Notes: a model not told the origin generated them from the letters alone. Shown: positions 17,014 through 25,895, numbered from the stretch's first letter. The stretch: DNA of 48,187 nt from Leptolyngbyaceae cyanobacterium C42_A2020_001 (GCA_015272515.1 JACYLN010000137.1:1-48187), one strand, 5' to 3'. Made by a program: numbers and translations.

Positions 17014-18399
17014 CTATCGCGAATTCTCAGAATTCTCAGAATTCTCAGAGGAATGACTGTAAACCCACAGCGATCTTCCGTTCCAGGGAGCGAACAACGG
17101 CAATAGAGACAAGCCAGGCAAGGATGCCGCTAGCGTAATTAGGAAAAATAATGCCCAACCCTGTCCTGTTGCCCCAGCCAGCAACACTGAAGAGTCTGGT
17201 TGTATCAGACTTGGCAGGCGTTGCGCCAGTTCACCACTCGCAGGACCGGCCATCAAGTCTCTACCCACTGCCATTAAGCTAGACAACAAAGCAAACTGAG
17301 TCGCTGAAAACCGAGGATTACACAGACTCATTAAAAATCCCAAAAATCCGGCTGTGCCCAGCCCGCCACAAAAATTTTCGACATTGATTGCCAGCACCAT
17401 AACGGAAAAGTTTTTGCCCACAACCGCCAGAATGTAATAACCTAAATTGCTCACAGCTTGTAACGCCCCAAATACCCAGAGGGAACGGTTAATGCCGATC
17501 CGACTGAGAACGGCTCCACCGGCTAACGTGCCCACGATAGTGGCAACCAATCCCATGCCTTGCCGAATATTGCCAATGTCGGAATCTGAGAAACCCAGCC
17601 CTTTGCCACCCAAAAATGGAACTGCCATTTTGGCAACCATTGCATCACCTAACTTAAACAGGATGATGAAAATTAGAGTAAATAGGGACTGTTGCCAGCC
17701 CAACCGCTGAATGAACTCGCGAAATGGGGAAACCACTGCTTGTTGCAAGGTTTCGGGGGGGCGATCGCGGCGAGATGGTTCTGGTGCCCAAAAAGCAGTG
17801 GATATCCCAATCACCATGAGGATTGCCATCACCACGTACACCCACTGCCAGGTGATGCGGTCTGCCAGGTTGAAAGCAACCCATCCTGTTAGAAGCAGTG
17901 CCGCCCGGTAGCCCAGAATTGTGAGGGATGCGCCCGCGCCAGTTTCTTGCTCTTCTAAAACATCTGCGCGGTAAGCGTCGATCGCAATGTCTTGACTGGC
18001 ACTGAGGAAGGCTAGAACCAGCGCAGTAAACGCTAGAAATTGTAAATTAAAGGCACGTTGCTCTGAAGAAAGGGTCGTAATTAGCGCCATTTGAGCTGCG
18101 ATCGCCAGAATTGCAACCACCAGCCATACCTGAGCAATGACAATCCAACCGCGTCTACGTCCTAGAAACGGCGGCACAAAGCGATCGAGAAACGGCGACC
18201 AAAGAAATTTTAGTGAGTAAGGCAAACTCACCCAGCTAAACCAACCAATGGTACGGAGGTCAATTTGCGCTTTGGTCATCCAGGCGCGAAAGGCATCGTC
18301 TGTCAGCGCAAATGGCAAACCGGATGCAAAACCCAGCAGCAGAATCGCCGCCATTTTGGGACTTTCAAAAACTTTGATCAGGGATTGAATTGCTTTCAC
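17014..18399 (-). CDS. AmpG-like MFS transporter
   Basis: A 461-residue carrier with about 12 membrane helices. The N-terminal MAAILLLGFASGLPFALTDD, SYSLKFLWSPFLDRF-type loop and RRRGWIVIAQVWL match the AmpG family (muropeptide permease relatives); RADVLEEQETGAGAS between helices 4 and 5 is another family block. AmpG imports GlcNAc-anhydromuropeptides for cell-wall recycling; the substrate here is inferred and cyanobacterial members could differ. The last residues, SENSENSENSR, are encoded by three tandem GAATTCTCA units, a recent-looking extension. It lies 70 bp downstream of lexA. Confidence 0.8.
   Translation of the reverse strand: MKAIQSLIKVFESPKMAAILLLGFASGLPFALTDDAFRAWMTKAQIDLRTIGWFSWVSLPYSLKFLWSPFLDRFVPPFLGRRRGWIVIAQVWLVVAILAIAAQMALITTLSSEQRAFNLQFLAFTALVLAFLSASQDIAIDAYRADVLEEQETGAGASLTILGYRAALLLTGWVAFNLADRITWQWVYVVMAILMVIGISTAFWAPEPSRRDRPPETLQQAVVSPFREFIQRLGWQQSLFTLIFIILFKLGDAMVAKMAVPFLGGKGLGFSDSDIGNIRQGMGLVATIVGTLAGGAVLSRIGINRSLWVFGALQAVSNLGYYILAVVGKNFSVMVLAINVENFCGGLGTAGFLGFLMSLCNPRFSATQFALLSSLMAVGRDLMAGPASGELAQRLPSLIQPDSSVLLAGATGQGWALFFLITLAASLPGLSLLPLFAPWNGRSLWVYSHSSENSENSENSR
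17021..17047 (+). repeat. Three tandem copies of the 9-mer GAATTCTCA
   Basis: The perfect 9-bp tandem repeat lies at the 3' end of the AmpG-like gene and adds Ser-Glu-Asn units to its C-terminus without breaking the frame. Each unit also creates an EcoRI-type GAATTC palindrome. Confidence 0.9.
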
Positions 18400-18468
18400 G
18401 ACTGAGTGACAACCCTCGACGGAACGGATGTTCAGTCAATCATGCCATAGTCCTGTTAGTTGTTTGGT

Positions 18469-19074
18469 TTAGTTGTAGTCGCGCCAAACATGAACCAATG
18501 CTCCCTGTACATCCACTTGAGACGCAGGCACTTCGATTGGTTGATAAGTTTTGTTTGCAGGCTGTAGGGTAACTTTGTTGCCTTTGCGATGGAAGTATTT
18601 CAGCGTAGTTTGATCTTGAACTCTCGCAGCGACGATGGTGCCGTTCTTGAGAGTTTTTGGATCGGCTACCGGCTTGAGGATGACGATGTCGCCACTGTCA
18701 ATCATGGCATCGATCATGCTGTCTCCTCGGACTCGCAGAGCAAAGTAGGTGGGTCTCAGCGATAGCCCTGCCAGATCCAGGTATTCAACATCGCTGTCAG
18801 GGAAGGCATCTACCAGGCTACCTGCCGCGATCGCACCGAGAATTGGCACACCTCGTTTCGCTTCTTGAGTCAAGCGAATGGTTCGTGCCTTACCCTCTGT
18901 CCATTCGATATATCCCTTTGTCCGCAAATGCTCCAACCGACTCTGAACCGGAGCTGGCGATCGCAACCCCATCGCTTTCATCATCTGCCGAATCGAAGGC
19001 GGATACTGATTGTTTTGAATGTATTCCACCAGCCAATCGTAGAGTTCCTGTTGGGCATCGGTAAGGGATTCCAT
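18469..19074 (-). CDS. lexA: LexA repressor with intact self-cleavage residues
   Basis: A 201-residue protein from the Met at 19074 (MESLTDAQQELYDW); a longer frame to 19131 would translate across the probable operator and is unlikely. An N-terminal winged helix (PPSIRQMMKAMGLRSPAPVQ) is followed by a peptidase S24 domain. The scissile pair is A84-G85 (IAAGSL), the catalytic Ser is S119 (GDSMID) and the Lys is K159 (TTLKYF). All are present, unlike Synechocystis PCC 6803 LexA, which is known to lack self-cleavage residues. This protein should therefore support a RecA-dependent SOS response. A LexA-box-like site lies 29 bp upstream of the start codon. Confidence 0.94.
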   Translation of the reverse strand: MESLTDAQQELYDWLVEYIQNNQYPPSIRQMMKAMGLRSPAPVQSRLEHLRTKGYIEWTEGKARTIRLTQEAKRGVPILGAIAAGSLVDAFPDSDVEYLDLAGLSLRPTYFALRVRGDSMIDAMIDSGDIVILKPVADPKTLKNGTIVAARVQDQTTLKYFHRKGNKVTLQPANKTYQPIEVPASQVDVQGALVHVWRDYN

Positions 19075-19102
19075 AGGGGTCTGACCAGAATATGGGTACT
19101 TT

Positions 19103-19116
19103 GATACACTTGTACC
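19103..19116 (-). promoter_or_regulatory. Putative LexA box upstream of lexA
   Basis: Read on the minus strand the site is GGTACAAGTGTATC. It fits the cyanobacterial LexA-box consensus RGTACNNNDGTWCB at all but one defined position (T for C near the end). Its place just upstream of the lexA start suits autoregulation. Assignment is by pattern only. Confidence 0.55.
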
Positions 19117-19180
19117 ACGTAAAACTCCCACCTGTCTACCCTTTATTCAATTTGTTGTGTGAATCTTAGTGAAGGTTTTC

Positions 19181-20104
19181 CTATTCCACTCCTAAAAGAC
19201 TGGCGATGAGTGCTTGTTGCGCGTGCATTCGATTTTCTGCCTGATCCCATACACGGGATTGGCGACCTTCGATCACGCCATCGGTAATTTCTTCACCCCG
19301 ATGAGCAGGCAGGCAATGCAGCACGATCGCCGATTGGTCGGCATGGCTCATCAGATCTTCGTTCACCTGGTAGGGCTGAAACACCGGAATGCGAGACTCT
19401 GCGGTATTTTCCTGTCCCATGCTTGCCCACACATCGGTGTAGATGACCTGGGCACCTTCGACTGCCGCAATGGGGTCTGTGGTGATGGTAATTTCGCTGC
19501 GATCGCTGCCAAGCACTTTGGCTTTTTGCACAATCTCGTCCAATGGTTGGTAGCCGCTGGGGGCGGCAATTCTCACATTCATACCTGCCAAAGCCCCGCC
19601 TAGCAGCAGGGAGTGCGCCATGTTGTTGCTACCGTCTCCTACGTAGGTTAGAGTCGTGCCAGCCAGCGTGTTGAAGGATTCTTGAATTGTTTGCAGGTCG
19701 GCTAACACCTGGCAGGGGTGCTCTAAATCAGTCAGAGCATTGATCACCGGAATATCGGTGTAGCTAGCAAAGGTTTCTAAATCGCGCTGATCAAAGGTGC
19801 GGATGGCGACGATATCCAGGTATCGATCTAAAACACGAGCGGTATCAATTAGGGGTTCGCCTCGGCTAACCTGAGTCACGCTGGGGTTGAGGTCAAGCAC
19901 TTGCCCACCCAGGCGATACATGGCAGCAGAGAAACTGACACGAGTTCTGGTTGAAGCTTTATAGAATAATAAGCCCAGAATTTTTTGACACTTGAGGTGA
20001 ATCTTCCCCGACTTTAGTTCGGCCGCCAGATTCAACAACCCGTGCAGCTCGTCCGTTGTGAGGTCGGACATGCTGAGTAGATCCCGTCCAATCAATGCCC
20101 CCAT
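19181..20104 (-). CDS. argF: Ornithine carbamoyltransferase
   Basis: A 307-residue enzyme converting ornithine and carbamoyl phosphate to citrulline in arginine synthesis. The carbamoyl-phosphate motif STRTR (FYKASTRTRVSF), the DLEHPCQVLADLQTI block, and the ornithine-binding HCLPAHRGEEI are all present. Length is normal. It starts with MGALIGRDLLSMSDL, conserved in cyanobacterial OTCases. It lies between cobA-hemD and lexA on the same strand with gaps of about 100 bp each, so a shared transcript is possible but not required. Confidence 0.96.
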   Translation of the reverse strand: MGALIGRDLLSMSDLTTDELHGLLNLAAELKSGKIHLKCQKILGLLFYKASTRTRVSFSAAMYRLGGQVLDLNPSVTQVSRGEPLIDTARVLDRYLDIVAIRTFDQRDLETFASYTDIPVINALTDLEHPCQVLADLQTIQESFNTLAGTTLTYVGDGSNNMAHSLLLGGALAGMNVRIAAPSGYQPLDEIVQKAKVLGSDRSEITITTDPIAAVEGAQVIYTDVWASMGQENTAESRIPVFQPYQVNEDLMSHADQSAIVLHCLPAHRGEEITDGVIEGRQSRVWDQAENRMHAQQALIASLLGVE

Positions 20105-20129
20105 TGGATTACATCCTTTTCAAAACTGT

Positions 20130-20178
20130 CTAAAACCCTATCAAATCCTGACGGGTTAGCCTAGCTAAAACCCTATCA
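20130..20178 (+). repeat. Two 14-bp direct repeats between cobA-hemD and argF
   Basis: CTAAAACCCTATCA occurs at 20130-20143 and again at 20165-20178, 35 bp apart, in the 96-bp gap. The second copy also pairs imperfectly with the AAGGTTTT just after it, so a weak hairpin could form on the transcript. Possible operator for argF or a transcript processing element; no factor is assigned. Confidence 0.5.
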
Positions 20179-20200
20179 GGTTCGTCAAGGTTTTATAAAT

Positions 20201-22447
20201 TCAAGAGGGGGTGGGGCGATCGCTCTCATGAGGTTCATGATCACTCTGCTCAATCACTGCCTGAATTTCGGCAATTAGGCGGGCTTCGGCTGTCAAAAGT
20301 TCTTGGGTTTTGGAGTCTAGCTCTGCCTGGAACGTGTCTAATCTGTCAGAAGATTCTGATTCAGCAACCAGTTCAACTTCGATGACCTGATTAGCGATCG
20401 CGGTCTCTGCCAAGGACTCTGATTCACCAACTTCTGGGTTGTTATCAGCTTCAGGGGATGCCTCTGTAAGCAACGTCTCTGGCGTTGAACTGGTTGCTGC
20501 GGGCGCATTTTCGTCTGGCTGAGCGGATTCTGCGATAAGGGAATCTGCAACGGCCCTTGATTCTGCGGTATTCGCTACTGAATCGTCTATATTGCTTGCA
20601 GGTTCAGCCATCTGCTCAGGTGTTTGGGTCTCCCCTTTAGGAGAAGACTCCTCAAGCGAGATAGCCTCCGCATTCTCAGAGATCGCGGTTTCTTGGACGA
20701 GTTCTGGGGTTGCCCAGTTGACGATCGCAGCCGTCAGCCCTTCCAGGGTGTATTCCTCCGCCTCAATGTCCACCCGTCCTAGCAATGTCTGACAACTGGC
20801 ACTGGTTTGCGGACCAATCGAGGCAATCCCAACATTCTGTAGCCAGGTTTGCCAATCGGCGGTAACTGATTGCAGAAGCTGGCAAAAATGCTGCACCGTT
20901 TTGGAACTGGCGAAGGTAACGACATCGACTTTGCGCTTCTGTAACGCTCTCAAAGTTTGCGGAGCGATCGCCTCCGGGCAACGCGATTCATACGCCGCCA
21001 CCTCCCGCACTTTTGCGCCCTGGCTGGTAAATCCTTTCACTAACACTTCACGCCCGCCACTTTCCACACGGGGAAACAGCACCCGCAAGCCAGACAGCGG
21101 TTCAGGAAAGTTTGCCACAAGCGAATCGGCAACAAAGTTGGGCGGCACAAAATCTGGCTGTATCCCCAACTTGAGCAGGCGTTGCGCCGTTTTTTCACCC
21201 ACCACCGCAATTTTGATATTGGTTGAGAAAGTACGCTCTCCGGTCACTTCCTCTAATCGTTGGAAGAAGTAATCTACGCCATTGGTGGAAGTCAAGATCA
21301 ACCAATCGAAGTCGTCGATGTGGGCGATCGCTCGATCCAGATCGCGCCAGCTAGACGGTGGACCAATCTCCAGCGTTGGCATTTCAATCACTTGCGCGCC
21401 CTGTTCCTGCAACAACAAGGTGAACTGGCTGGATTGGCTGGCAGCACGAGTCACAAGAATAGTTTTGTCGGCGAGGGGAAGAAGGCTAGGAGATGGGGGT
21501 TGGGGGATAGGGGCTGGGAGGGGGGAGTTGGGGGGGTGAGGTAAATCCATACCCGATCCCCGATATTCGATACCCTGATTGATCTCTTGATTGATCTCTT
21601 CTGACTCCTGACTCCCGACTCCTAACTCCTCCAATCTAGAATCTCCAGTCGGCAGTCTCAAATCCTTCTGCGTTCTAGCTTCTGGCTCCTGCCTTTTGCC
21701 TTCTGCCTTCTGTCTTTTGCCTTGCTCTCCAACGTATGCCCGCAGTTTTACAACTTCGCCAACCACAATCACACAGGGAGATAGCGAAATTCCGGCTGTT
21801 TTATCCAAAATGGTGTTGAGGGTGCCGTCCCAAATTTGCTGTTGTTCACGTCCGGCGTAGCGAATGATGGCGATGGGGGTGTAGGGCGATCGCCCATGAC
21901 CGCGCAAGCGACGCACAAGTTCGGGGAGGGTGCGCCCACCCATGAGAAACACCAGCGTATCGAGCTTGGTTAGAGATACCCAATTTAAAGCATCCGGAGC
22001 ATGGGCAGTGACTACGGTAAAACTCTGGCTCAACTGCGGGTCGGTGAGGGGAATGCCTGCCATGAGCGGCGCAACTAGCGCGGATGAGAGTCCTGGAATA
22101 ATCTCAAACTCACAATCTGCCTGTTTCAATGCGCCAATTTCAGACTGTGCCCGTCCAAAAATAAACGGGTCACCATTTTTCAGCCGCACCACTAACTTGC
22201 CTTGCTGGCAATGCTCGACAATGAGACGATTAATCTCTGCCTGAGGAGTACTGGGCTGCCCGCCACGCTTGCCTACATCCAGTTTCAAGCAGGTTTTGGG
22301 CACCAGTTCGATTAGTTCGCCATCCACCAGCGCGTCGTACACCAGCACTTCTGCCTGTGCCAAAATTTCCTGCGCCTGCACGGTCAGGTAAACAATATCT
22401 CCGGGACCGGAGCCGACTAAGTAGACTTTGCCTGCTCGTTCAGCCAT
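20201..22447 (-). CDS. cobA-hemD: Fused uroporphyrinogen-III C-methyltransferase and uroporphyrinogen-III synthase
   Basis: A 748-residue two-enzyme protein. Residues 5-240 are the SAM-dependent methyltransferase (VYLVGSGPGDIVYLTVQA, VVRLKNGDPFIFGRAQSEI, SALVAPLMAGIPLT) that makes precorrin-2 for sirohaem or cobalamin. Residues about 328-575 are HemD (ILVTRAASQSSQFTLLL, DWLILTSTNGVDYFF, VTFASSKTVQHF), which makes uroporphyrinogen III for all tetrapyrroles. The linker 241-326 is low complexity and encoded by STRR-like repeats. After 575 comes an approximately 170-residue acidic, Ser/Ala/Glu-rich tail of unknown role. The fusion places a branch-point product next to its methylating enzyme, though HemD product must also escape to haem and chlorophyll. 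Confidence 0.93.
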   Translation of the reverse strand: MAERAGKVYLVGSGPGDIVYLTVQAQEILAQAEVLVYDALVDGELIELVPKTCLKLDVGKRGGQPSTPQAEINRLIVEHCQQGKLVVRLKNGDPFIFGRAQSEIGALKQADCEFEIIPGLSSALVAPLMAGIPLTDPQLSQSFTVVTAHAPDALNWVSLTKLDTLVFLMGGRTLPELVRRLRGHGRSPYTPIAIIRYAGREQQQIWDGTLNTILDKTAGISLSPCVIVVGEVVKLRAYVGEQGKRQKAEGKRQEPEARTQKDLRLPTGDSRLEELGVGSQESEEINQEINQGIEYRGSGMDLPHPPNSPLPAPIPQPPSPSLLPLADKTILVTRAASQSSQFTLLLQEQGAQVIEMPTLEIGPPSSWRDLDRAIAHIDDFDWLILTSTNGVDYFFQRLEEVTGERTFSTNIKIAVVGEKTAQRLLKLGIQPDFVPPNFVADSLVANFPEPLSGLRVLFPRVESGGREVLVKGFTSQGAKVREVAAYESRCPEAIAPQTLRALQKRKVDVVTFASSKTVQHFCQLLQSVTADWQTWLQNVGIASIGPQTSASCQTLLGRVDIEAEEYTLEGLTAAIVNWATPELVQETAISENAEAISLEESSPKGETQTPEQMAEPASNIDDSVANTAESRAVADSLIAESAQPDENAPAATSSTPETLLTEASPEADNNPEVGESESLAETAIANQVIEVELVAESESSDRLDTFQAELDSKTQELLTAEARLIAEIQAVIEQSDHEPHESDRPTPS
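21470..21727 (+). repeat. STRR-like simple repeats inside the cobA-hemD linker
   Basis: This stretch contains several cyanobacterial simple-repeat types in a row: a G-rich GGGGGATAGGGG-like run near 21500, repeats of GATTGATCTCTT, then heptamers of the type ACTCCTG (21600-21632), then CTTTTGCCTTCTGC repeats near 21690-21725. Such STRR repeats usually sit between genes. Here they are translated in frame as Lys/Arg/Glu/Gln- and Pro-rich linker. Confidence 0.75.
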
Positions 22448-22679
22448 ACCCTCATTACTCTTTAATCTGCTGTGTCTAGTTTAGGCGCTGGATTGCATTA
22501 TCTGCTGGAATTTCGAGTCATGGCACGGTGCTTGCAAAAATCCATTGAATTGGGAGAGCGCAAGATTTCGATAAAACAGGGCAAGAATCGGGCTTCAGGA
22601 ATTGAGAGACTTTTTTTAATCTAGAGTCATCGAGCAATAGAACTCAGCTCGCAATGACTCAAACCACAGGAGATACACG

Positions 22680-23732
22680 ATGAAATTCCAAATGCTACTC
22701 CCAATTGGCGCGATCGCTCTGGTTTCGTTGATGAATTTTCCCACTGGTGCAAGCATGATTCTTCCTGCCAATGCTAGCGAGGCAACCCAAATGACATTTC
22801 AACCATCGGCAACGTTCAAACCTGGAGTCAATCGCATCACATTTCAAAGTGAAGGCGAGAAGATGGTTGGCAATCTCTATTTGCCTGCCTCCTATAAACC
22901 TGGCGACAAACTCCCTGGTGTGGTGGTGACAGGTGCCTGGACAACTGTGAAAGAGCAGATGCCCGCTGTCTATGCTCAACGGTTGGCAGCTAAAGGTTTT
23001 GCCGCATTAGCATTTGATTTTCGCTACTGGAGAGAAAGTGGTGGTGGGACTCGCCAGTATGAATCTCCAGCAGCAAAAGTGCAGGATATTAAGAACGCAG
23101 TTGCCTATCTCAAGACGCTTCCGGTGGTAGATAGCGATCGCATTGGCGGCTTGGGCATTTGTGCTAGTGCAGGCTACATGGCAAAAGCAGTTGCCGAAGA
23201 TGCTAACTTCAAATCTTTTGCTACGGTTGCTGCCTGGTTACACGATCCGCGATCGCTCAGTGCTTTATTTGGGGTAGAAACGGTGCAACGCCGGGATGCA
23301 CTGGGGAAAGCGGCCCGACAAAAATTCGATCGCACGGGCAAAGTGGAGTACGTGCCAGCCTATGCCCAAACAGATTCAAATGCGGCCATGTCAGGCGACC
23401 TCAGCTACTACGGTAGTCGGGAGCGGGGCGTGATTCCGCAATGGACAAACCGCTTTGCTGTAATGTCCTGGCACGAATGGCAAAACTTTAACGGCATGGA
23501 AATTGCCGCCAAAATTCAAGCACCCACCCTGATAGTGCATAGTGATGGCTCTGCCTTGCCCGACAATGCCCGCAAATTTTATAGCCAACTCGGTGGACAA
23601 AAGCAACTGGTCTGGGCAGAAGGGCAACACCTGGACTTCTACGATCGCGATCCCCAGGTTTCTACTGCGGTTGAAGCCGTGGCAAACCATTTCCAGAAAA
23701 CCCTGGGCAGTGCAACCTTTTCCCAGCAGTAG
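22680..23732 (+). CDS. Secreted alpha/beta hydrolase (dienelactone-hydrolase-like)
   Basis: A 350-residue hydrolase with a signal peptide (hydrophobic LLPIGAIALVSLMNF, cleavage near ANASEA) and an AGGAG ribosome-binding site. The fold is clear: YLPASYKPGDKLPGVVV, the oxyanion strand and FAALAFDFRYWRESGG. The nucleophile elbow reads GLGICASAGY, where Cys occupies the position usually held by Ser, as in dienelactone hydrolases. The acid and base are probably Asp in TLIVHSDGSALP and His in EGQHLDFYD. It would act in the periplasm on an unknown ester or similar substrate. Stands alone. Confidence 0.85.
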   Translation: MKFQMLLPIGAIALVSLMNFPTGASMILPANASEATQMTFQPSATFKPGVNRITFQSEGEKMVGNLYLPASYKPGDKLPGVVVTGAWTTVKEQMPAVYAQRLAAKGFAALAFDFRYWRESGGGTRQYESPAAKVQDIKNAVAYLKTLPVVDSDRIGGLGICASAGYMAKAVAEDANFKSFATVAAWLHDPRSLSALFGVETVQRRDALGKAARQKFDRTGKVEYVPAYAQTDSNAAMSGDLSYYGSRERGVIPQWTNRFAVMSWHEWQNFNGMEIAAKIQAPTLIVHSDGSALPDNARKFYSQLGGQKQLVWAEGQHLDFYDRDPQVSTAVEAVANHFQKTLGSATFSQQ

Positions 23733-24036
23733 CAACAACGACCACGGAAGAACGCTGGGAAGAATGAATGGGATTTTTAATGGGTAAAGGTGGGTTAACA
23801 GAACGGGATGAAATTATCAATGTCCTAAAATCCAAACTCGCCTATGGCATCCAACAGCCCGTATTCAACCGTGATGTTCTTCCATTCGTTCGTAGCAAAA
23901 GCGATGGCTGATGGGTCATGAATCTCGCTTGTGTGTGGCTTCCTGTTGATTCGGATTAGGCAATCCTGCCAGAACTCACAAGATTATTGAAAATTCGGTA
24001 TGGTATCGGTGCAGCGCGATCGCAGGAGACAGACGC
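23733..24036. other. 304-bp intergenic region with a 43-codon ORF
   Basis: A plus-strand frame at 23780-23911 encodes MGKGGLTERDEIINVLKSKL and a further 23 residues (43 aa). It is amphipathic and protein-like but I recognise no family and see no ribosome-binding site. It may be a degraded gene. The rest of the region shows no structure beyond the promoter expected for the 24037 gene. Confidence 0.3.
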
Positions 24037-24900
24037 ATGAAAGTTGGCTTTATCGGTACAGGTTTGATGGGGTTGCCAATGGCAGAGCGAGTATTGAACG
24101 CCCAACTCCCGCTGATTGCTTACAATCGCACCCCAGAGAAGTTAAAACCATTGCAGCAAGCTGGAGCCGAACTTGCTCTCTCGCCAGAAGCATTGATTCG
24201 CGCCGTGGATTGCATTGTGCTGATGTTGACGAATGCCGAGGCAATTCGAGCAATGGTGCTATCTGAAACCAGCCGAATTGCATTGGCAGGAAAAACGGTG
24301 ATTCAAATGGGGACGATCGCTCCAATGGAAAGCCGTGCTCTGTGTAAAGACGTGACTACAGCAGGAGGTGCCTATTTAGAGGCTCCGGTGCTGGGCAGCA
24401 TTCCCGAAGCCAAAGCTGGAAAGTTGATTGTGATGGTGGGTAGTACACCAGAACAGTTTGAACAGTGGCAACCCGTTTTGTGTTGCTTTGGAGCTGAACC
24501 GCGACGAGTGGGAGATGTGGGAACCGCCGCGGCGATCAAACTGGCATTGAATCAACTAATTGGTTCGTTAACCGCTGCCTTTGCCACCAGTCTGGGTTTT
24601 GTGCAGCAGCAAGGAGCCGATGTTGAGATATTCATGCAAATTTTGCGGGGCAGTGCATTGTACGCGCCGACTTTTGATAAGAAGCTTCAACGGATGCTGG
24701 AACGAAATTATGCCAATCCCAACTTCCCAACCAAACATTTGCTGAAAGACACAAACCTGTTTTTGCAAGAAGCGGAAGCAGCGAGGCTGAATCCTGAAAT
24801 TCCAACAGCCGTTCAAACTATTTTGGAGCGGGCAATGGATTTGGGCTTGGCGGAAGACGATTATTGCGCGCTGTTTTCAGCGGTAGAGCAAACCGCTTAG
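24037..24900 (+). CDS. Beta-hydroxyacid dehydrogenase family NAD(P)-dependent oxidoreductase
   Basis: A 287-residue protein with an AGGAGA ribosome-binding site. The Rossmann motif VGFIGTGLMGLPMAERVL opens the protein; the substrate-binding signature appears as APVLGSIPEAKAGKLIVMVG and the catalytic Lys as IKLALNQLIGSLTAAFA (residue about 168). The C-terminal KHLLKDTNLFLQEA completes the fold. Related enzymes oxidise 3-hydroxyisobutyrate or reduce glyoxylate or succinic semialdehyde (GLYR type); the substrate is not determined. Soluble, single gene. Confidence 0.87.
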   Translation: MKVGFIGTGLMGLPMAERVLNAQLPLIAYNRTPEKLKPLQQAGAELALSPEALIRAVDCIVLMLTNAEAIRAMVLSETSRIALAGKTVIQMGTIAPMESRALCKDVTTAGGAYLEAPVLGSIPEAKAGKLIVMVGSTPEQFEQWQPVLCCFGAEPRRVGDVGTAAAIKLALNQLIGSLTAAFATSLGFVQQQGADVEIFMQILRGSALYAPTFDKKLQRMLERNYANPNFPTKHLLKDTNLFLQEAEAARLNPEIPTAVQTILERAMDLGLAEDDYCALFSAVEQTA

Positions 24901-25034
24901 ACATGGGAATTCAATTAGGCGATCAATTTTATGGGATGGGCAAGATACCTATCATGCATATCCGAGACCATTTTCCGCCCTATTGAATCCATGCTCCTTC
25001 CGTTTGTTGAGGCGTATGTAGAGCTGACAGCTTT

Positions 25035-25745
25035 TTAAACTGGCAGGCGATTGATATTTTGGTTGGAGCCAATTACAACCATCGCCGAACCGCGTTCTAG
25101 CCGCTTGTTGGGTGGAGGATTGATCTCGAATTTGCCATCCTGGCTGACTGCTAGCAGGTTTAAACCGTAAGAACTACGCAAACGCAGGTCGGAAATGGTT
25201 TTGCCGTCAAATTGATCGGGCACGATAACTTCAACGATGCTGTTATCGGGGTCAAGTTCAAAGCGATCGAGAATGCCGGGACGGGTGAGGGATTGCGCCA
25301 GAGCGCAGCCGCATTCATGCTCTGGAAAGACCACATGATCAGCTCCCACCTTCTTGAGCAACTTCATGTGCACTTCGGAAGAGGCTTTAGCGACGATGTG
25401 GGGAACTCCACCTTCTTTGACATTCAGCGTGGTGATGATGCTTTCCTGGACGAAATTACCGATCGCGACAATCACAGTATCTTGCTCAAACACTCCCGCT
25501 TCTCGGAGGGCAGCGGGTTGGGTTGAGTCGAGCTGGCGGGCATGAGCGGCGATGTTATCTGCTAACACTTGGGCCACCCGACTTTCGTCTGAATCCACAC
25601 ACAAAACATCGTATCCCTGTCGATTCAGTGTTGAGGCAACGGCACGCCCAAATCGCCCTAACCCGATAACGGCAAACTGCTTATTTTTGCTGTGAGTCCG
25701 CAAACTGTGAAAAAAGCTCAGGGATGAAAGGTTGACCAATACCAT
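25035..25745 (-). CDS. TrkA/KtrA-type K+ channel regulatory protein (RCK)
   Basis: A 236-residue cytoplasmic protein from the Met at 25745 (MVLVNLSSLSFF); a frame to 25796 would add 17 residues. The TrkA-N Rossmann domain shows FAVIGLGRFGRAVASTLNRQ and an acidic end of strand 2 (VLCVDSDE), so NAD(H) or ATP/ADP may gate it. The C-terminal TrkA-C domain is IVEVIVPDQFDGKTISDLRL onward. It would form the ring that controls the TrkH/KtrB-type pore encoded just upstream on the same strand. Together they make a Ktr-like Na+-dependent K+ uptake system used in osmotic adjustment. Confidence 0.9.
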   Translation of the reverse strand: MVLVNLSSLSFFHSLRTHSKNKQFAVIGLGRFGRAVASTLNRQGYDVLCVDSDESRVAQVLADNIAAHARQLDSTQPAALREAGVFEQDTVIVAIGNFVQESIITTLNVKEGGVPHIVAKASSEVHMKLLKKVGADHVVFPEHECGCALAQSLTRPGILDRFELDPDNSIVEVIVPDQFDGKTISDLRLRSSYGLNLLAVSQDGKFEINPPPNKRLERGSAMVVIGSNQNINRLPV

Positions 25746-25895
25746 TTCGGCACCGGGGTCTCCCAACGGGAGAAGTGCCGCCTCCAAAGACGACAAAAAA
25801 AGGGTTAACCAAGTTCAAAGCTTAGTTATCTAACTTAACAGACTGCAAGGGTGCGATCGCGCTTCTTCACAAAATCGTTTTTACCCCAGTAGTTT

